A DNA stretch of 48,666 nucleotides from Thermoplasmata archaeon (lineage in GTDB: Archaea > Thermoplasmatota > Thermoplasmata > Lutacidiplasmatales > UBA184), in the NCBI GenBank assembly GCA_030037955.1, contig JASHPT010000161.1:1-48666 (forward strand), written 5' to 3'. Each line of letters opens with the position of its first letter. The first letter of the stretch is position 1. The notes under the pieces are model-generated. The model worked only from the letters and a program-made list of their open reading frames with translations, made no database searches and had not been told where the DNA came from. A program made the position numbers and the translations under genes. Of the stretch, positions 16,946 to 24,083 are shown piece after piece.

Positions 16946-17053
16946 GGCCGGGATGGGGTAGTCTGGCCTATCCTGGGGGACTGTGGATCCCTCGACCCGG
17001 GTTCAAATGGGAGCGGGGACACCCCCCGACCCCGGAGAGTCTCGGTCCCGGCC
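16946..17053 (+). tRNA. tRNA-His (GTG) with a T-arm intron
   Basis: Acceptor GCCGGGA (16947-16953) pairs with TCCCGGC (17046-17052). G-1 at 16946 faces C73 at 17053, the extra pair diagnostic of tRNA-His. The D arm is GGGT...GGCCTATCCT. The anticodon stem GGGGA/TCCCT holds loop CTGTGGA, with GTG at positions 34-36. T stem CCGGG (16997-17001) leads into loop TTCAAAT (17002-17008). The matching 3' strand CTCGG (one G-T pair) is 17041-17045, so 32 bases intervene. CCA is not encoded. The downstream HAD gene's stop codon lies immediately beyond the discriminator base on the opposite strand. Confidence 0.85.
17009..17040 (+). other. Putative 32-nt tRNA-His intron in the T arm
   Basis: These bases separate T-loop position 60 from T-stem position 61; because T flanks both ends, 17008-17039 (position 59/60) is an equivalent boundary. 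CGGGG (17014-17018) and CCCCG (17030-17034) form a 5-bp intron hairpin. GAG (17011-17013) can pair with CTC (17041-17043) across the junction. By eye this is not a textbook 3-4-3 bulge-helix-bulge, so the exact splice sites are uncertain. Confidence 0.65.
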
Positions 17054-17911
17054 CTACTTCCGTCGGCGACGCGCCGGGGACGACCGGCTCCGCCGGGGCT
17101 GGGTGAGCCGAGCCAACTCTTCGGGCAGGCCGGCGAGCGTATGGTCGGCCCACGCGGCGCCCCACTGCTGGAGGTCCTTCGGGGCCAGGGACCACCCGGG
17201 CAGGCTCGAGGCCCGTCCGAGGGCGGTGACCCCAGGAACGGACGAGGCCGCCTCCATGTCGAATCGGGAGTCTCCGACCAGGAACACCGGCACCGCCGGG
17301 TACCGACGCCGGTACTCGGCGAGGTGCTCCCGCTTCGTTCCCTGACCGGCGCCGAGCACCGACTCGAACCAGTAGCGGATCCCCTCGCGCTCGAGCAGGA
17401 GGTCCGCGATCTCCTTCTCCGCCCCCGTCGAGATCACGAGCGTCCACTGCTCCTGGGAGAGCCGCTTCAGCAGCCGCGGAATCTCGGGGAACGGGTGGGC
17501 GGTCCCGTAGGCCTCTTTGGCCTTCCGCTGGTGGAAGCGAAGGGCCACCCGATGCCGTTCGCCCGCCGGGACCGTCGGATACAGCTGGGCCAGTTGGGCC
17601 TCGAACGGAAGGCCGGTCGTGGCGAGATAATGGATCCGGGCCTCGTCCGGCGGAGTGCCGAACTCCTTGGACATGACGTCCGCGGCGACCTCGCTGATGT
17701 GGTTCAGGTCATCCAGAATGGTCCCGTCCAGGTCGAAGACGACCACGCCGCGCGGCACGCGGCGCGGCTCCGGCGGCGGCTCCTCCGGCAAGGGGGAGGG
17801 CTCTGGGGTATCGAGGGACTTGGTCGCGAGGACGGGCAAGGGAATCTGGGGCGCTTCCTCGTCGGTGGCTTCCTCGTCCTCCGTCGGCGGCGCGTGGTGG
17901 CCCGGGCTCAC
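17054..17911 (-). CDS. HAD-superfamily hydrolase with disordered acidic/proline-rich N-terminus
   Basis: 285 aa from GTG 17911. All four HAD motifs are present: VVVFDLDGT (nucleophile D60, acid D62), VISTGAEKE (motif II Ser/Thr), GQGTKREHL (motif III Lys) and VGDSRFDMEAA (motif IV acids). The alpha-helical cap between motifs I and II fits phosphoglycolate-phosphatase/beta-phosphoglucomutase-like members; the substrate is unknown. Residues 1-52 are low complexity (EDEEATDEEAP, PEPSPLPEEPPPEP) and not part of the fold. I chose GTG because a TATA-like box sits about 27 bases upstream, fitting a leaderless message. It converges on the tRNA-His gene. Confidence 0.78.
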   Translation of the reverse strand: MSPGHHAPPTEDEEATDEEAPQIPLPVLATKSLDTPEPSPLPEEPPPEPRRVPRGVVVFDLDGTILDDLNHISEVAADVMSKEFGTPPDEARIHYLATTGLPFEAQLAQLYPTVPAGERHRVALRFHQRKAKEAYGTAHPFPEIPRLLKRLSQEQWTLVISTGAEKEIADLLLEREGIRYWFESVLGAGQGTKREHLAEYRRRYPAVPVFLVGDSRFDMEAASSVPGVTALGRASSLPGWSLAPKDLQQWGAAWADHTLAGLPEELARLTQPRRSRSSPARRRRK

Positions 17912-17934
17912 GTCGCGGCCGACGCAACCGGGCA

Positions 17935-17942
17935 GATAAAGC
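17935..17942 (-). promoter_or_regulatory. TATA-like box for the HAD gene
   Basis: The minus strand reads GCTTTATCT here. Its centre is about 27 bases before the GTG at 17911, the spacing expected for a leaderless archaeal transcript, and it decides the chosen start. Confidence 0.45.
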
Positions 17943-18040
17943 ACCCCGCGCCGGCGGCGCGGGCACGCGCTATATGGCCCGGGACGCTCCGGTCGAGGGC
18001 AGAGTCTCCGCCGCCATAGGCGGTCCTGCCCGGAAGTTCG

Positions 18041-19378
18041 ATGCATCCGAGCGATCAAATCCGGGGCCGCCGGTCGCAGCTGCTCTCGGGCCGCCGCATC
18101 ATCGTGGGCGTCTCCGGCTCGATCGCGGCGATCGAGGTGCCGCGCATCGTGCGGGAGCTGATCCGCCACGGCGCCGAGGTCCGCGTCGTCATGTCGCCGG
18201 AGGCCGCCCGCCTCGTGACGCCCGAGAGCCTCCGGTTTGCGAGCGGGCACCCGCCGATCACGGAGCTCTCGGGCGACGTGGAGCACGTAACCTGGATCGG
18301 ATCGGGAGAGGAGCGGGCCGACCTGTTGCTGATCGCGCCGGCGACCGCCAACACGATCTCGAAGATCGCTGCCGGGATCGACGACACTCCCGTGACCTCG
18401 TTCGCGTCCGTCGCGCTGGGAGCGCACGTGCCGATCCTGCTCGCGCCGGCGATGCACGCCCACATGGGCGAAAATCCGGCAGTCCAGGCCAGCCTCCGGC
18501 AGCTCCGGGCCTGGGGCGTGGAGGTCGTCGAACCCCGTCGGGAGGAGAACGAGGAGAAGGTCGCCTCCCCGGAGGAGGTCGCGGCGGCGGTGCTCCACCG
18601 GCTGGGCCGCGGCCCGTGGGCCGGTCGTCGAGTGCTGGTCATTGGAGGAGCCTCCCATGAGCCGATCGACGATGTGCGCTCGGTGACCAACGAGAGCAGC
18701 GGTGAGACGGCCACGGCTCTCGCGACGCAGGCACACTTTCGAGGGGCTGAGGTGGCTCTGTGGATGGGGTCCGCCTCCGTGCCCCTCCCCTCGTTCCTCC
18801 CGATCCATCGATGGAGCTCGGTCGAGGACCTCCGGGCGCTCGTCCGGGAGAATGCCGCGACCCTCCGGACCGCGGAGGCGGTCTGGATCCCGGCCGCCCT
18901 CGCCGACTACACGGTCGCCGCCCAGCCCGAGAAGATCGACTCCCGGACGCATCCCAAGCTCACCCTCGCGCTCGGCCCGGCCCCCAAGATCCTCCCCGAG
19001 ATCCGCGCGAAGGTCCCGCCGCCGGGACTGGTCGTAGGATTCAAGCTCGTCAGCCGCCGGAGCCCGGAGGAGCTCAAGGAACAGGCCCAGCGGCTGCTGA
19101 CGGAGGCCGGCCTCGATGCCGTGGTCGGCAACGACCGGGCCGTCATGGGGTCGCCGACGGCCGAAGTGCTGCTGCTCCGTCGGGACGGCCGCAGCCACTG
19201 GATCCGCGGGCCCAAGTCGGACGTCGCCGGTCGGTTGCTCGATGAGCTCGGCCGGGACCTCGCGTTCCGGTCGAAGCTTGTCGCCGCTACGGGATCGTCA
19301 GGCCGAAAGCCCCGGTCACCCCACCGATCACGAACTGCACGGCGATCGCGGCGAGCAACAGGCCCATCACCCGGCTGA
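18041..19378 (+). CDS. coaBC: Bifunctional phosphopantothenoylcysteine decarboxylase / phosphopantothenate-cysteine ligase
   Basis: 445 aa; makes 4'-phosphopantetheine for CoA. CoaC flavoprotein domain (about residues 18-185): IIVGVSGSIAA, a His in VEHVTWIG at the catalytic position, APATANTISKIAAG, and PAMHAHMGENPAV for substrate binding. CoaB domain (about 195-420) starts with VLVIGGASHEPIDDVR and has TNESSGETATALA and VGFKLVS. The last ~30 residues (rich in Arg and Ser) go beyond the usual end and are encoded by sequence antisense to the end of marC; the two genes overlap by 92 bases. Starts at ATG; no strong TATA box directly upstream. Confidence 0.9.
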   Translation: MHPSDQIRGRRSQLLSGRRIIVGVSGSIAAIEVPRIVRELIRHGAEVRVVMSPEAARLVTPESLRFASGHPPITELSGDVEHVTWIGSGEERADLLLIAPATANTISKIAAGIDDTPVTSFASVALGAHVPILLAPAMHAHMGENPAVQASLRQLRAWGVEVVEPRREENEEKVASPEEVAAAVLHRLGRGPWAGRRVLVIGGASHEPIDDVRSVTNESSGETATALATQAHFRGAEVALWMGSASVPLPSFLPIHRWSSVEDLRALVRENAATLRTAEAVWIPAALADYTVAAQPEKIDSRTHPKLTLALGPAPKILPEIRAKVPPPGLVVGFKLVSRRSPEELKEQAQRLLTEAGLDAVVGNDRAVMGSPTAEVLLLRRDGRSHWIRGPKSDVAGRLLDELGRDLAFRSKLVAATGSSGRKPRSPHRSRTARRSRRATGPSPG

Positions 19379-19931
19379 TCGCGATCAGCCCGACCCGGCC
19401 GACCCGCTCGAGGATCTGCACCCCGAGTCGGAGCACGACGAAGCTGACGATCATCGTGAGAACGATGGCCACGTACAGCCCGATCGTCGATACGAGGTCG
19501 CCGGACGCGGTCTCGGCGTAGATGACCACGGAGGAGATCGCCCCGGGTCCGGCGAGCAGCGGCATCCCGAGCGGAACGATGCCGACCTCCTCCCGGCGGG
19601 CGAGCAGTTCGTCCCGGTCCATCGGGCTGAGCTTGGTCCGGGGCGTATCCCCGAAGAGCATGTCAAAAGCGATGGCGAAGAGGAGGAGGCCGCCGGCGAT
19701 CTCGAACGCGTAGACGGTGATCCGCAACAGCAGGAACAGGTAGCGGCCCAGCACAGCGAAGGCGAGCAGCAGGACGGTGGCGAAGATCGTGGACCGTCGG
19801 ATCACGTAGCGTCGGTCCTCGCTCGTGAACCCTTGCGTCAAGGCCACGAAGAAGGGGAGCATCCCGATCGGGTCGACGATGACAAAGAGCGTCGCGAAGA
19901 CGAGGAGCGCAAGAAAAAGGTCCGACGCCAA
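19287..19931 (-). CDS. MarC-family integral membrane protein
   Basis: About 214 aa from a TTG at 19931, giving MASDLFLALLVFATLFVIVD. The start matches the family, which begins directly in the first TM helix and has the VDPIGMLPFF signature here. Six TM helices can be drawn. GIVPLGMPLLAGPGAIS is the second conserved half-signature, repeating the P-G pattern of the first. The family's transport substrate is not firmly known. The reading frame extends far upstream, but that part overlaps sucC and lacks membrane character. The promoter appears to be shared with sucC, and the 3' end overlaps coaBC. Confidence 0.82.
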   Translation of the reverse strand: MASDLFLALLVFATLFVIVDPIGMLPFFVALTQGFTSEDRRYVIRRSTIFATVLLLAFAVLGRYLFLLLRITVYAFEIAGGLLLFAIAFDMLFGDTPRTKLSPMDRDELLARREEVGIVPLGMPLLAGPGAISSVVIYAETASGDLVSTIGLYVAIVLTMIVSFVVLRLGVQILERVGRVGLIAISRVMGLLLAAIAVQFVIGGVTGAFGLTIP

Positions 19932-19960
19932 CGGCGGCTCCCTCTCGCGGACCCCCGGTG

Positions 19961-19970
19961 GGATAAATAA
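19961..19970. promoter_or_regulatory. Bidirectional TATA patch between marC and sucC
   Basis: GGATAAATAA on the plus strand reads TTATTTATCC on the minus strand, so one A/T patch gives a TATA-like box in both directions. It lies about 38 bases before the sucC GTG and 35 before the marC TTG. It is the only such patch in this 72-base gap. Confidence 0.5.
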
Positions 19971-20003
19971 GGGGCCCGGCTCGGGCGCGCCCGAGGGACG
20001 GGA

Positions 20004-21155
20004 GTGGTCAAGCTCGCCGAGTGGCGCGGGAAGGAGGTCTTTCGCCGGTACGGAATCCCGATCCCCACGGGCCGAGTGATCCGGAGCGCCGCCGAAGCCG
20101 CCGAGGTCGTGCGTTCCGGGGCGGTGCCGCTCCCTGTCGTGGTCAAGGCTCAGGTTCTCGCGGGGGGCCGCGGGAAGGGCGGCGCGGTGCGGTTCGCCAC
20201 GACGGTCGAGGAGCTTCAGAGCGTGGTCTTGGCGATGCTCGGCATGGACTTCAAGGGGGAGACCGTCAAGGAACTGCTCCTCGAGCCGAAGGTTGCTGTC
20301 GGCCGGGAACTCTACCTCTCGATCGCCCTGGACCGCAGCGCGAGGGTCCCGCTGCTCATCGCCAGCGGAACGGGCGGCGTCGAGATCGAGTCGCTGTCCG
20401 ACGACCAGCTGGTGCGCGTTCCGGTGCACCCGTTTGTCGGCCTCGCCGCCTACGAGAAGCTGCGCGTTGCGGAGGCGTTCAGCCTCGCCCCGCCCGCCTC
20501 CAAAGAGCTCGGAGGGCTCCTGGATTCTCTGTGGCGCGCGTTCCAGGGCGAGGACGCCGAGCTCGTGGAGATCAATCCTCTCGCGGTCGTCGAGGGCCAC
20601 CTGGTCGCCCTCGATGCGAAGGTGATCATCGAGGACGACGCCGGCTTCCGGCACCCTCAGTATGCGGAGATCCGCGATGACCGGACGCCGCTCGAGGAGA
20701 TCGCTCGCGAAAAGGAGATCGCCTTCGTTCAGCTCGACGGGGATATCGGCGTCATCGCGAACGGCGCCGGGCTCACCATGGCGACGCTCGATGTGCTCGC
20801 GCAGTTCGGTGGGAGGCCCGGAGTGTTTCTGGACCTCGGAGGGACGGATGACCCGAACAAGGTCACTGAGGCATTCCTGCTGATGGCGAAGGCACGTCCA
20901 TCGGTGGTCTTCCTGAACATCTTCGGGGGCGTCACCCGGTGCGATACCGTGGCGAAGGGTCTCGTCGCGGCGATGACCCAGGTGCCGGACTCGGATCGGT
21001 TCCCGCTCGTCGCCCGGATCCGGGGGAACAACGAGGACCTGGGCCGACAAATCCTCGAGTCGGCCGGGATTACCGCACTCTCGGACCTCCAGGCTTCGGC
21101 CCAGGCCGTGGTCGAGGCCGAGAAGCTCCGCAAGGGGTCGGGAGGCTCCCCGTGA
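20004..21155 (+). CDS. sucC: Succinate-CoA ligase, beta subunit
   Basis: 383 aa, normal length. The N-terminal ATP-grasp domain includes VVVKAQVLAGGRGKGGAV and the metal-binding VEINPLAV. The C-terminal CoA-ligase domain includes NGAGLTMATLD, FLDLGGTDDP and FLNIFGGVTRCD. It makes or uses succinyl-CoA with ATP/GTP formation, in the citric acid cycle or after 2-oxoglutarate:ferredoxin oxidoreductase. Starts with GTG at 20004. The stop overlaps the sucD start (GTGA). Confidence 0.92.
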   Translation: MVKLAEWRGKEVFRRYGIPIPTGRVIRSAAEAAEVVRSGAVPLPVVVKAQVLAGGRGKGGAVRFATTVEELQSVVLAMLGMDFKGETVKELLLEPKVAVGRELYLSIALDRSARVPLLIASGTGGVEIESLSDDQLVRVPVHPFVGLAAYEKLRVAEAFSLAPPASKELGGLLDSLWRAFQGEDAELVEINPLAVVEGHLVALDAKVIIEDDAGFRHPQYAEIRDDRTPLEEIAREKEIAFVQLDGDIGVIANGAGLTMATLDVLAQFGGRPGVFLDLGGTDDPNKVTEAFLLMAKARPSVVFLNIFGGVTRCDTVAKGLVAAMTQVPDSDRFPLVARIRGNNEDLGRQILESAGITALSDLQASAQAVVEAEKLRKGSGGSP

Positions 21156-22036
21156 GCGTCCTCGTCGACTCCGACACCCGGGTGGTGGTCCAAGGCATTA
21201 CCGGCCACCAGGGGACGGTCCATACCGTCCAGATGAAACTCTTCGGTACCCAGGTCGTCGCCGGCGTGACGCCCGGCAAAGGAGGGGCGCAGGTCGAGGG
21301 CGTCCCCGTCTTCAATTCCGTAGCGGAGGCGGTCGCACGGACCGGCGCAAACGTCTCGGTGATTTTCGTCCCGGCGCCTTTCGCTCGCGACGCCTTCATC
21401 GAGGCGACGGACGCCGGGATCCACCTGGCCGTCATCGTCACCGAACACATTCCATTCCATGACATGCTCACGATGTACCAGTACGGGCGTCTCCGGGGGA
21501 CCCGCATCATCGGCCCCAACTGCCCCGGGATCGGTGCCCCCGGCAAGGCGAAGGTCGGTATCATCCCGAACGTGGTGTTCCGGCCCGGTCGCGTCGGGGT
21601 GATCTCCCGGAGCGGCACGCTCACCTACGAGATCGTGAACGGGATCAAGGAGGTGGGCCTCGGACAAAGCACCTGCATCGGACTCGGAGGCGACCCCGTC
21701 GTCGGGACCAGCTTTGTCGACGCGCTTCCGTGGTTCGAGCAGGACTCCGAGACCGACCTCGTCGTGCTGGTCGGCGAGATCGGTGGCACTGCGGAGGAGG
21801 AAGCCGCGGAGTACATCCACCAGCACCTCACGAAGCCGGTGGTCGCCTACATCGCCGGTCGGTCGGCGCCGGAAGGAAAGCGGATGGGCCACGCCGGGGC
21901 GATCATCGCCCGGGGCCGCGGCACGGCGGCCAGCAAACGGAGCGCCCTGCAGCAGGCCGGGGCGACGGTCGCAGACTTCCCCTACGACGTTCCCGCGCTC
22001 GTGGCCCAGCGCCTGCGGGAGGCCGGCCGCCGGTGA
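21152..22036 (+). CDS. sucD: Succinate-CoA ligase, alpha subunit
   Basis: 294 aa. CoA-binding Rossmann domain first ([23 protein letters not shown]), then the ligase domain with the phosphorylated His at about residue 247 in [14 protein letters not shown] and SRSGTLTYE are family signatures. It forms the heterodimer with SucC. The GTG start overlaps the sucC stop, and the sucD stop in turn overlaps the GTG of a 67-aa gene, making a three-gene coupled set. Confidence 0.92.
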   Translation: MSVLVDSDTRVVVQGITGHQGTVHTVQMKLFGTQVVAGVTPGKGGAQVEGVPVFNSVAEAVARTGANVSVIFVPAPFARDAFIEATDAGIHLAVIVTEHIPFHDMLTMYQYGRLRGTRIIGPNCPGIGAPGKAKVGIIPNVVFRPGRVGVISRSGTLTYEIVNGIKEVGLGQSTCIGLGGDPVVGTSFVDALPWFEQDSETDLVVLVGEIGGTAEEEAAEYIHQHLTKPVVAYIAGRSAPEGKRMGHAGAIIARGRGTAASKRSALQQAGATVADFPYDVPALVAQRLREAGRR

Positions 22037-22236
22037 CGCCGTCCGGCGAAGATGTCCCGTGCACCATTCCGGGCTGTGGGGAGCTGGCGGTGCGGTCCCT
22101 GGCCCGGTCGGAGGTTCGGAAGGCCTTCCCAGAGCTCTCGGAGGAGGGCCGTCGGGCGCCGCTCTGCAAACTCCACTACAAGCAGTGGAAGAAGGCCACC
22201 CGGGAGTCCCGGGAGCTTGAGCGACTCGCGTGGTGA
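22033..22236 (+). CDS. Small Cys/His protein coupled to sucD
   Basis: 67 aa from GTG overlapping the sucD stop. Candidate metal ligands are C10 and C15 (CTIPGC) and, about 30 residues on, C46 and H49 (CKLHYKQWKK), so a single zinc site is plausible. The C-terminal half is basic and helical (KQWKKATRESRELERL). I do not recognise a characterised family. Translational coupling to sucCD makes it a candidate accessory or regulatory protein, but that is inference; it may simply share the transcript. Confidence 0.65.
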   Translation: MTPSGEDVPCTIPGCGELAVRSLARSEVRKAFPELSEEGRRAPLCKLHYKQWKKATRESRELERLAW

Positions 22237-22268
22237 TCCCGGGCGGAGCCTGGGGGCCCCCTCGGCCC

Positions 22269-22376
22269 CTACTGCTTACGCATCTTCTGGGCGCGCTTGC
22301 GCCGGCGCATCCGCTTCTTGCGCCACTTCCAGCGCATGTGGCCACGCTTTTTCCAGACCCGGGAACTCCGTTTCAT
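22269..22376 (-). CDS. rpl41e: Ribosomal protein eL41
   Basis: 35 aa, almost all Arg/Lys/Trp. Its core MRWKWRKKRMRRRKR matches the eL41 signature of archaea and eukaryotes, a tiny helix at the ribosomal subunit interface. An N-terminal segment MKRSSRVWKKRGH precedes the core. Start choice: ATG at 22376 gives 35 aa and ATG at 22337 gives 22 aa; I prefer the longer because the TATA box at 22417-22424 then leaves a short leader of about 15 bases. The gene is too short for many gene finders. It converges with the sucCD operon. Confidence 0.8.
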   Translation of the reverse strand: MKRSSRVWKKRGHMRWKWRKKRMRRRKRAQKMRKQ

Positions 22377-22416
22377 CCAGTTCGCGCTCGAGGACGAGGC
22401 GGGGTATTCCCTTCCG

Positions 22417-22424
22417 TTTATAAC
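22417..22424 (-). promoter_or_regulatory. TATA box for eL41
   Basis: The minus strand reads TTATAAAC, the best TATA match nearby. It implies a start site near 22393 and a 15-20 base leader to the ATG at 22376. Confidence 0.5.
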
Positions 22425-22485
22425 CGCTCCGAGGTGGAAACCTCGGGCGGCGAGGTGGGACGCGGGCGTCGGCCCGCGACCCCCG

Positions 22486-22493
22486 GATTAAGT
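22486..22493 (+). promoter_or_regulatory. TATA-like box for the 145-aa gene
   Basis: GATTAAGT lies about 26 bases before the ATG at 22516, consistent with a leaderless transcript and supporting that start. Confidence 0.45.
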
Positions 22494-22515
22494 ACGCTCC
22501 TCCGGTGACCGACCC

Positions 22516-22953
22516 ATGGTCGACGACGAGACCCTGTCGATGAACGTCCTCCAGTTCGCCGGCAAGAGCTTCGACTACGACACGACGGTGGTCGTGGGGG
22601 ACCTCGAGTACGCCATCTTCGCCCGGACGGAGACCGAGACGGAGGCCAAGCTGAGGCCGGAGCTCGTGCGGATGCGGGTCGTGGTCCCCCGGGAGTGGGT
22701 GCACTACGAGGAGGCCTCCGACACCCTGACCCTCGGGGCGCCGGGCGGGACCGCCGGTCCGGCTCGGCGGCGGGCCGCGGGGGCCACGATGCTCGAGCCC
22801 GAGGAGTTCCGGGACCAGGGCATCGACTGGCACCGGCTCTCGCTCGCCGACGGTCACCGGCTCTACCTGCCCAAGGGAGAGGAGGGGCGTCTCCTGGGGC
22901 ACGAGGGTCGTCGGGTGCTCGGGGTTCCGTCCGCGGCGGAACGCGGGACCTAG
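22516..22953 (+). CDS. Conserved-looking hypothetical protein
   Basis: 145 aa, unrecognised. It begins MVDDETLSMNVLQFAGKSFD and is soluble and charged, with no signal peptide, TM helix or Cys pair. Alternating hydrophobic stretches in the first half (TTVVVGDLEYAIFA, VRMRVVVPREWVHY) suggest a small beta-rich fold; a Gly/Ala/Arg linker near residues 78-92 separates a second short segment. Support for being real: a TATA-like box at leaderless spacing, gene-like codon pattern, and room between convergent neighbours. Its last four bases overlap the end of top6A on the other strand. Confidence 0.6.
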   Translation: MVDDETLSMNVLQFAGKSFDYDTTVVVGDLEYAIFARTETETEAKLRPELVRMRVVVPREWVHYEEASDTLTLGAPGGTAGPARRRAAGATMLEPEEFRDQGIDWHRLSLADGHRLYLPKGEEGRLLGHEGRRVLGVPSAAERGT

Positions 22954-24083
22954 ATGACGCTCATCTCCCCGAGCTTCTCGGGAAGATAGGTCTCCGTCAC
23001 GTAGTTGAGCCCGTACTTCGCGAGCGACTGCTGCTCCGCCTTCTTGCCGTTCTTGAGCATCAGGTCGATCTCGCTCCGCCAATCGGCGGTGCCGAATCGG
23101 GGGTCGGTCTGCAGTGCGTGGAGGGCCCGGGTGTCCTGGTCGGTGAGCGTGTCGGAGGGCAGTTCGTAGTTCTCGATGTCCGAGGCGGTGACGCCGAGGA
23201 ACTCGGCGCCGGGGGTGGCCAGATAGTGCGAGATGTGCGCCGTCTTGATGGCCCCGTAGGCGACCGAGGCAAAGATCCGGAACGACCACGGATCGCCGTC
23301 GGTGAAGACGACGACCGGCAGCTTGAGCTCCTCGTTGAGCCGCTTGAGGAAGCGTCGCGTCGACCGGGCCGGCTGGCCCTTGAGGTGGACGAGCAGGGCG
23401 TCCTGCGCCTCGTCGAAGCCGTTCTCCGCGAGACGGTCGACCATGCCCCCGCACTCGATGGCGAGGACGAACTTCGCGTTCGTGGAGCGGAACTTGACCT
23501 TCTCCTTCTCGACGTTGAACGGCAGCGCGTAGCCGCCGTCACCGACGTCGTCCCGGCAGTTGATCTTCTTCACGATCCCCTTCCGATTGGTCTCCTCGAT
23601 CGTGAGGTCGCCGATGACCGAGGCACCGTTCTCCTCGGGGTGGAGGCGGAAGTCCTCCCGCAGGCGGGTGCAGAGCACCTCCAGGTCCTCGATGAGCAGG
23701 TTCGACTCATCCTCGCTGTGGAACTTTGCGTCCTTCCACTGCTCGGAGATGTAGTAGAGCTCCCGGAGCGTGGAGGTCTTCTGGTCCCGGGCCATTTCGT
23801 GGATGAAATCGACCAGGTAGAACGTGCGGAGCAGCATCAGTGCCCCGTCGAGCTTGCGAGCCGAGCGCGTCCCCGTGCCCCGGCCGAGGCGCCAGACCCC
23901 GTCCTTGAGCTGGAACTGGATGTTCTGCTTCGTCCGGAGCGGGAGTCGCATCCGCGGCACTTCGCCCTTCGTGAGCTGGGCATAGATCTGCCCCGCTAGG
24001 TCGAAGGTCGGCGCGAGCGCGTCGAGGCGCACCTCGGGCTCGTCAGTCGTCTTCTTCGAGCTCGGCGGTCTTTTCGGCGCCAT
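22950..24083 (-). CDS. top6A: DNA topoisomerase VI, subunit A
   Basis: 377 aa, Spo11-related subunit that cuts both DNA strands. The catalytic Tyr is in [10 protein letters not shown] (Y110/Y111) of the winged-helix domain. Toprim metal ligands are E210 (LAIECGG) and D262/D264 (FTDGDPW). It forms the A2B2 type IIB topoisomerase with the adjacent B subunit, relaxing and decatenating DNA. The ATG lies 41 bases inside the end of top6B; a GTG (V18) just after the overlap is an alternative but would remove a lysine-rich N-terminus. Confidence 0.93.
   Translation of the reverse strand: MAPKRPPSSKKTTDEPEVRLDALAPTFDLAGQIYAQLTKGEVPRMRLPLRTKQNIQFQLKDGVWRLGRGTGTRSARKLDGALMLLRTFYLVDFIHEMARDQKTSTLRELYYISEQWKDAKFHSEDESNLLIEDLEVLCTRLREDFRLHPEENGASVIGDLTIEETNRKGIVKKINCRDDVGDGGYALPFNVEKEKVKFRSTNAKFVLAIECGGMVDRLAENGFDEAQDALLVHLKGQPARSTRRFLKRLNEELKLPVVVFTDGDPWSFRIFASVAYGAIKTAHISHYLATPGAEFLGVTASDIENYELPSDTLTDQDTRALHALQTDPRFGTADWRSEIDLMLKNGKKAEQQSLAKYGLNYVTETYLPEKLGEMSVI

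Noticed and set aside
17054..19198. Long N-terminal extension of the HAD gene to 714 aa
   Set aside because: The upstream part is antisense to coaBC and unlike protein; the TATA-like box places the start at GTG 17911.
22417..22424. TATA box as promoter for the plus-strand 145-aa gene
   Set aside because: About 96 bases upstream of that ATG, too far; GATTAAGT at 22486 fits better.
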